Below are positions 59,157 through 64,000 of a stretch of DNA of 64,000 nucleotides, piece by piece. The stretch is from an uncultured Sphingomonadaceae bacterium. GTDB lineage: Bacteria > Pseudomonadota > Alphaproteobacteria > Sphingomonadales > Sphingomonadaceae. The translations under genes were made by a program, and so were the position numbers. The notes beneath the pieces were generated by a model. That model did no database searches, was not told where the DNA came from, and saw only the letters and a list, made by a program, of their open reading frames with translations. The number at the start of each line of letters is the position of its first letter. Positions within the stretch are counted from its first letter, which is position 1. The stretch spans positions 1-64,000 of the forward strand of contig CAIQHF010000048.1 of assembly GCA_903871605.1 (NCBI GenBank). Reading direction: 5' to 3'.

Positions 59157-59678
59157 TCATGCCGTGATATGATCGAGCAGCCACAACCGCGCCGACTGCC
59201 AGCGCCGCGTGACGGTGCGTTGCGACAATCCGGTCGCGGCGACCACTTCGCCTAGCGACAGGCCCAGCATGAAGCGCAGTTCGACGATCTCTGCATGTTC
59301 AGGCGAATGGGCGGCAAGCGCGGCCAGTGCGTGGTCGAGTGCCTCCAGGTCGACGAGCTTGCGCGTATCGGGCAGCATCGTAATGATCGCGGGCGCCTGG
59401 CGCTTGCCCGCCATCGCCTTGCGCGCCTCGCCGATCAGCACCTGGCGCATGGTTCGCGCCGCCAGCGCGAGCATGTGACTCTGGTCCGCGACCCCATCGA
59501 GCTTCGATTTGAGTAGACGGATCGCCGCCTCGTTGGCCAGTTCGGTCGGCTGTATGAAGCGGCCCGCAGCGTCGCCCTGCACCAGGCGGCGGGCGATCCG
59601 GCGCATGTCGGCATAGCAGACGGTGATCAGCGCTTCGGGCAGGACGTCTGCTTTGTCCCCTCCATGTATATCGAGCAA
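59157..59678 (-). CDS. ECF sigma factor of the kinase-associated type
   Basis: A 173-residue sigma factor of the ECF subfamily that includes TIGR02999-like proteins. Region 2 reads FIQPTELANEAAIRLL: at the place where other ECF factors have acidic DxxD residues it has Pro-Thr45-Glu. Region 4 is ELRFMLGLSLGEVVAATGLSQRTVTRRWQSARLWL. In Vibrio and Xanthomonas such sigma factors are switched on when a neighbouring Ser/Thr kinase phosphorylates this threonine. The kinase gene follows on the same strand. Divergent from the autotransporter. Confidence 0.85.
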   Translation of the reverse strand: MLDIHGGDKADVLPEALITVCYADMRRIARRLVQGDAAGRFIQPTELANEAAIRLLKSKLDGVADQSHMLALAARTMRQVLIGEARKAMAGKRQAPAIITMLPDTRKLVDLEALDHALAALAAHSPEHAEIVELRFMLGLSLGEVVAATGLSQRTVTRRWQSARLWLLDHITA

Positions 59679-59970
59679 CAGTCAGTCTCCCGAGACTGGC
59701 GCATCTTGTCCCGCCGATGATGCCAAGGGGATTAGGTCATTTCGGTACTGCCGCTTCAAGAGAATATCTGTGTCGGGTTGCGATTTCATGGTCGATCCGG
59801 GGACAGCGGCCGGCGATCCGAAATTTTTTTGTGCGCCGTGGCCAGTTTTCGCCCGGCCCGCGCATTCCGTCATGAATGGGGTGGTTCGGCGCGAGTTCCG
59901 GCATCTGGCCGCCTGCGGGCCAGTCAGGCGGCATCGGCATTACCGCTCAGGAGCTTTCGGGGGGATGGCT
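59679..59970. promoter_or_regulatory. Divergent control region between sigma factor and autotransporter
   Basis: This 292-bp gap must contain the promoters of the sigma factor gene (minus) and the autotransporter gene (plus). It is less GC-rich than its surroundings and has a run of seven T near 59823-59829. I could not identify -35/-10 elements; the recognition sequence of this type of sigma factor is not one I can state. Confidence 0.4.
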
Positions 59971-62900
59971 ATGAAGAAGACCGGGAAGGGATGTGGGGGG
60001 CGCCGGACATCGCTGCGATCCCAACGCCAGAACGTCTGTCATCACGCCCCGCGGCGCAGTGGCAATCCTATTGGCGTTCGGCTTGGCGACGGGCGCGAAA
60101 TGGCGGGTTCCAAGACGGCGTTCGTGGGGAATGCCCTACGTCTGCGCGCTGGCGCCGCAACCCGGCCAATTGCCGTGCTGGCAAGGATGCTGCTCGGCGC
60201 CAGCGCGTTGACCGGGATCGCGCCGACCGGCGTGGCGCATGCGCAATATACGACCTATTTCGTCACCAACGAGCAGCGCGTCCTCGACGCGCTGGCTCTC
60301 GCGAATGGCGGCAGCCCGACCGACATCCTGATTCTGCCCCTCGCCGACGGCACCTATCCAACGCTCGCGGTTTCCGGGCGTCAGACGCTGACCGGCGGGT
60401 TCGCGATCGACGCCTCTCTCAAGCCCGGCACGGTGAACGAAGGCGTCGGGGGAACAGTCGATTTCGTCGACGGCCTGGTCAATAATGGAACGCTTTACAT
60501 CATTCCCGCCACGCGCACGATCGCTTCGGATATCTCGGGCAACGGCAACCTGCTCCTCTACAATTTCAACAATACCACGGTTGAAAAAGCGGGCACGCTC
60601 ACGCTGAGCGGCACGAACAGCTATTCGGGCGGCACCACCGTCTTGGGCGTCAGACCGAACGCCGATCCACTCGCCCAGCATTATTCCGACTTCAAGACAG
60701 TCGACCTGCTGTTCAAGAATCCCCAGTCGCTGCCCGCCAGCGGCGACCTCGCCGTCACCAATAATGGTACGGTCGGGTTCGGCTGGGCGTTCGATCAGGC
60801 TCTGATCGACCGCATCAAGAACGGAAACATCGGCGAGCCGTTCGGCGGCATCGATCTTGGCGCCGACAATGCGAACCCGCTCGACTTGGCCACCGGCGGC
60901 AACTTCATCCTCGGCGCCACCGGCGGCGACTGGACCTACAGCGGCACGCTTGGCGCAGGCGCCACCGGCAATTCGGTGACGGCATCCGGTTACAGCACCA
61001 GCAATCCCGTGGTGCCGATCTACCGGCTCGGTGACGGCAACGGCACACTGACGGTGAGCAGCGATCTAACCGGCAATGCCGGCGTCGAGATCCACAACGG
61101 CTACACAATCCTCTCGGGCACCAACAGCTACACCGGCGGTACCTATCTCGACTCGATCGGCGTGCTGCAATTTGCCTCGCGGAGCGCGCTCGGTGCGGCG
61201 GGCACCAACCCGATCGAACTTGACGCGAAAGCGGTGGTGACGATCCCCGACGTTGCCCAAGACCTGCTCGATCACATCACCCCGGATGCGGCCGGGACCG
61301 TCGGTCTGATGACGGACAATGCAAACAACCTCGACTTCACCAACCGGCCGAACGTATCGCTCGGCGTGATCAACGCGAGCCGGGGCGCCGCACTGCCGTC
61401 CGTCGTCTATAGCGGCACCGTCACGCCGGGCGGCAACACCTACCGGTTCGGCGGCGGCCTCGGCACGATGACGCTGACCCAGGTGCTGCACGATGACTCG
61501 GCGGGCGCGAACAGCCTGGTCGCCAACGCGGGCGGCGCGCTCACCCGCGTGATCCTCCCGCAGGTCGAGACCTATTCGGGTGCCACCAGCGTCGGCGGCG
61601 GCGTCCTTCAACTGGGTACGCAGAGCCAGCGCGGCGAGCTCGCGAACACGTCCGCCATCTCGACCGCCTCCGGCTCGACGCTCGCCTTTGCCGAGCCGGA
61701 CGCGCTGACCCTTGGAATAGACGTCCAGGGCCAGGGCAATCTCGAGCAGGACGGGCCGGGCACGCTGACAATCACGACAGCCCAATCCTATAGCGGCAAG
61801 ACCGCGATCGCGGGCGGCACGCTGGCGCTCACAGCCGGCGGGTCTCTGGCCAGCAGCAGCGTGGTCGATCTTACCCATGGCGGCGCGAGCCTGTTCGACA
61901 CCGGCCTCGGCGCGGCGAGCGCCGCCCCCGTGCTCGATATCTCCGCTGCGGGCGACCAGACGTTGCAGCGCCTGACCGGCGACGCCTCGGCGGTCGTCAA
62001 GCTCGGCGCCAACTCTTTGAGGCTCGTCGGGCCGGTATCCGATCTGAGCGACGCGTTTGCCGGCACGATCGAAGGCTCGGGCGGTCTTGAGATCGGCTCC
62101 AACGCCTTTCTGAAACTCACCGGCGCCAACACCTATACCGGCGTGACCACCGTCGCGGGCCAATTGCAGCTCCTCAATCTCGGCAACGGCGGCAACACCC
62201 CGATCTTGACGAGCGGCTTCGTCAACAATGGATCGCTTCTGTTCGCGGCTGTCGGCGATCAGGAGATCGGCGCGCCGATTTCGGGGACCGGCGTCGTCAC
62301 GTTCATCGGCCCGATCACCCTCATCGGCGACAGCAGCTATACGGGACAGACCGCCCTTGGCATCGCCGGCACGAATACCACGATGCAACTCGGTAACGGA
62401 AGCCAACGCGGCATGATCGGCAGCGGGCCGATCAGCATGGACACCGGCCTCGACACCACCCTCGTATTCAACGAGCCGACCGCGACGACCGTGGCGAACG
62501 ATTTTTCGGGCGGCATCGGCTACCTCGTCCAGAAGGGGCCCGGCGATCTGACGCTCACCGGCGACGGCGCGACGGTGCTGTTCGCCACTGTCGAGTCCGG
62601 TTCCAGACTCTTCGTGAACGGAAGCTTCGCGAACCAGTTCGCCACCGTCGATGCGGGTGGCACCCTGGGGGGCACCGGCACGCTGGGCTCGATATCGGTG
62701 GCGGACGGTGGCACACTGGTCGGGGTGCAGGGCCAGACGCTCACCACGGGCTTCCTGACGCTCTCCTCCCATTCCCTTGTCAACGTCTCGCTCGGCGCGC
62801 CGAGTTCGACCGCGTTGTTCAACGTCACCGGCGACCTGACCCTCGGCGGCAGCTTGAACGTCACGGCCGGCAGCGGCTTCACGTACGGCGCCCACCGTCT

Positions 62901-64000
62901 GTTCGATTACGGCGGCGCGCTGACCGATAACGGCCTGGTCATCGCCAGCGTCCCTATCGGCTACAATCCCGGCGACTGGTCGCTCGATACCGCCACTGCT
63001 GGCGCGATCAGCCTGCTGATTCCCGAGACCGGCAGCGGCACGCAATATTGGGACGGGACGAACATGACCCCGGGCAGTGCCGCCAACGGGCGCGGTGGTT
63101 CGGGCGTGTGGAACAGCAGCAACACCAACTGGACCAACGCGGCGGGCACGATCAATGCGCCCTGGGCAAGCCAGAACGCGGTCTTTGCCTCGTCCGGCAC
63201 GAACAACACGGTAACGGTGGAGGGTTCGCAGACCTTCTCGGGCCTGACCTTCCTGGCGCCAGCGACCTCGAACCCCTATGGCTATACTTTCAACGCCGGC
63301 ACCGGCGGCGCGCTGGTCACGAATACCGCGGACACGACGATAGACACCCAGGGGAATTCCCCATCCTCCCAATATGCCTATGCCGTGATGAACGTCGCAA
63401 TCGCGGGCAGCGGCGGGATCTTGAAGACCGGCAACGGCAGCCTCAGCCTCAATCGCGCCAGCAGCTATAGCGGCGGCACGCACATCGAGGCCGGCTATAT
63501 CTTCATGAACGCCACCGGCGCGCTGGGAAGCGGCAACGTCGCGATTGACGACGGCGGCTATCTGACGGTCGCAGACGGCGTCAGCACCGGCGCGCTGCAC
63601 CTGACCAACATGGGCGACGCCTTGACCTATCTGGGCGCCAGCGATGCCGGCACCTCCACCATCACCAACGGAAGTGGAGCGACCCTGTTCTTCGATGGCA
63701 CGTCCTCGGCAAGCCGCGCTACCATCGCCAATGCGGGCCATATCAATGTCACGGACAGCTCTTCTCTCGGCAGCGCCGCGATCGACAATACGGGCGCCGT
63801 CACCTTCTTCCTCACGCCGTCCGCAGACAATGCAACCATCGTCAACGAGACGGGAGGCAGTCTCTCACTCGCCAATCTGGGCGGCAGCAAGAGCCTGTCT
63901 GTCGGCTCGCTCTCCGGCGGTGGCAGCATCACCCTAGGCGCCAGCACCCTGACCCTCGGCGGGCTGAACCTGAACGATGCCATAGGCGGCGTGATCTCCG
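59971..64000 (+). CDS. Large autotransporter adhesin-like protein, truncated by window end
   Basis: An open frame of at least 1343 residues with no stop before the window edge. It opens MKKTGKGCGG, then a basic region of about 70 residues, then a signal-like segment VLARMLLGASALTGIAP and cleavage near AHAQ (about residue 91). The passenger is Gly/Thr/Asn/Ser-rich with repeated autotransporter motifs such as LTLSGTNSYSGGTTV near 212, TILSGTNSYTGGTYLDS, LKLTGANTYTGVTTV and LNRASSYSGGTHIEAG, pointing to a right-handed beta-helix. The C-terminal beta-barrel would lie outside the window. GGGGGGAT precedes the ATG. It is divergent from the sigma factor gene. Confidence 0.85.
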   Translation, partial: MKKTGKGCGGRRTSLRSQRQNVCHHAPRRSGNPIGVRLGDGREMAGSKTAFVGNALRLRAGAATRPIAVLARMLLGASALTGIAPTGVAHAQYTTYFVTNEQRVLDALALANGGSPTDILILPLADGTYPTLAVSGRQTLTGGFAIDASLKPGTVNEGVGGTVDFVDGLVNNGTLYIIPATRTIASDISGNGNLLLYNFNNTTVEKAGTLTLSGTNSYSGGTTVLGVRPNADPLAQHYSDFKTVDLLFKNPQSLPASGDLAVTNNGTVGFGWAFDQALIDRIKNGNIGEPFGGIDLGADNANPLDLATGGNFILGATGGDWTYSGTLGAGATGNSVTASGYSTSNPVVPIYRLGDGNGTLTVSSDLTGNAGVEIHNGYTILSGTNSYTGGTYLDSIGVLQFASRSALGAAGTNPIELDAKAVVTIPDVAQDLLDHITPDAAGTVGLMTDNANNLDFTNRPNVSLGVINASRGAALPSVVYSGTVTPGGNTYRFGGGLGTMTLTQVLHDDSAGANSLVANAGGALTRVILPQVETYSGATSVGGGVLQLGTQSQRGELANTSAISTASGSTLAFAEPDALTLGIDVQGQGNLEQDGPGTLTITTAQSYSGKTAIAGGTLALTAGGSLASSSVVDLTHGGASLFDTGLGAASAAPVLDISAAGDQTLQRLTGDASAVVKLGANSLRLVGPVSDLSDAFAGTIEGSGGLEIGSNAFLKLTGANTYTGVTTVAGQLQLLNLGNGGNTPILTSGFVNNGSLLFAAVGDQEIGAPISGTGVVTFIGPITLIGDSSYTGQTALGIAGTNTTMQLGNGSQRGMIGSGPISMDTGLDTTLVFNEPTATTVANDFSGGIGYLVQKGPGDLTLTGDGATVLFATVESGSRLFVNGSFANQFATVDAGGTLGGTGTLGSISVADGGTLVGVQGQTLTTGFLTLSSHSLVNVSLGAPSSTALFNVTGDLTLGGSLNVTAGSGFTYGAHRLFDYGGALTDNGLVIASVPIGYNPGDWSLDTATAGAISLLIPETGSGTQYWDGTNMTPGSAANGRGGSGVWNSSNTNWTNAAGTINAPWASQNAVFASSGTNNTVTVEGSQTFSGLTFLAPATSNPYGYTFNAGTGGALVTNTADTTIDTQGNSPSSQYAYAVMNVAIAGSGGILKTGNGSLSLNRASSYSGGTHIEAGYIFMNATGALGSGNVAIDDGGYLTVADGVSTGALHLTNMGDALTYLGASDAGTSTITNGSGATLFFDGTSSASRATIANAGHINVTDSSSLGSAAIDNTGAVTFFLTPSADNATIVNETGGSLSLANLGGSKSLSVGSLSGGGSITLGASTLTLGGLNLNDAIGGVIS

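Noticed and set aside
61066-63741. Long open frame antisense to the autotransporter
   Set aside because: Its composition mirrors the Gly/Thr repeat passenger; no domain, ribosome site or neighbour supports it.

Overview
The window is a GC-rich chromosomal segment from an alphaproteobacterium, most likely Sphingomonas or a close relative in the Sphingomonadales. The evidence is a serine palmitoyltransferase whose catalytic residues fall on the same numbers as in the Sphingomonas paucimobilis enzyme, a PhyR-NepR-EcfG general stress response locus with an adjacent PhyP-type histidine kinase, the argS/SPOR/nagZ/scpAB/tatABC order, and many extragenic palindromes of the type sphingomonads carry. 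Coding density is high and many genes overlap by ATGA or TGATG.

Layout. Positions 1-12605 hold housekeeping genes: methylthioadenosine phosphorylase, threonine aldolase, a DMT exporter, aminopeptidase N, an Mla-type lipid transport operon (permease with STAS domain, ATPase, MCE protein, lipoprotein), and a nucleotidyltransferase/HAD pair. Positions 12740-14665 are a poorer patch of lower GC with small membrane proteins of unknown function, including one of 55 residues. Positions 14665-27221 hold VOC proteins, a Cys/Met PLP enzyme, pgeF, a MidA-type methyltransferase, lgt, argS, a SPOR protein, nagZ, scpAB and tatABC. Positions 27343-31750 hold an entericidin-like lipoprotein and the general stress response locus: phyP, nepR, phyR, a 45-residue membrane protein behind an EcfG-type promoter, ecfG, and a convergent 58-residue gene that looks like a second NepR. 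Positions 31815-39835 hold glnE, a peroxiredoxin, a DUF455 protein, an M23 peptidase, erpA, xthA and an M28 membrane peptidase.

Positions 39842-51611 appear to be a sphingolipid region. It holds a GNAT-like candidate ceramide synthase, a fatty acid hydroxylase/sterol desaturase family protein, lptF and lptG, a DUF2141 protein, a lipid kinase of the diacylglycerol kinase family, a Tam41-like nucleotidyltransferase, serine palmitoyltransferase, its carrier protein and a candidate ceramide reductase. A hybrid histidine kinase interrupts it. Positions 51709-56098 hold proB, obgE, an acetyltransferase, rpmA, rplU and hspQ.

From tRNA-Ser(CGA) at 56228 the sequence looks like an eroded integrative element. 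It has three 22-bp direct repeats, a frameshifted P4-type integrase remnant, a Hanks-type Ser/Thr kinase with TPR-like repeats, an ECF sigma factor with threonine in place of the usual acidic sigma-2.2 residues, and divergently a very large autotransporter that runs off the right edge. The sigma factor/kinase pair next to a surface protein is a plausible phosphorylation-controlled regulatory unit.
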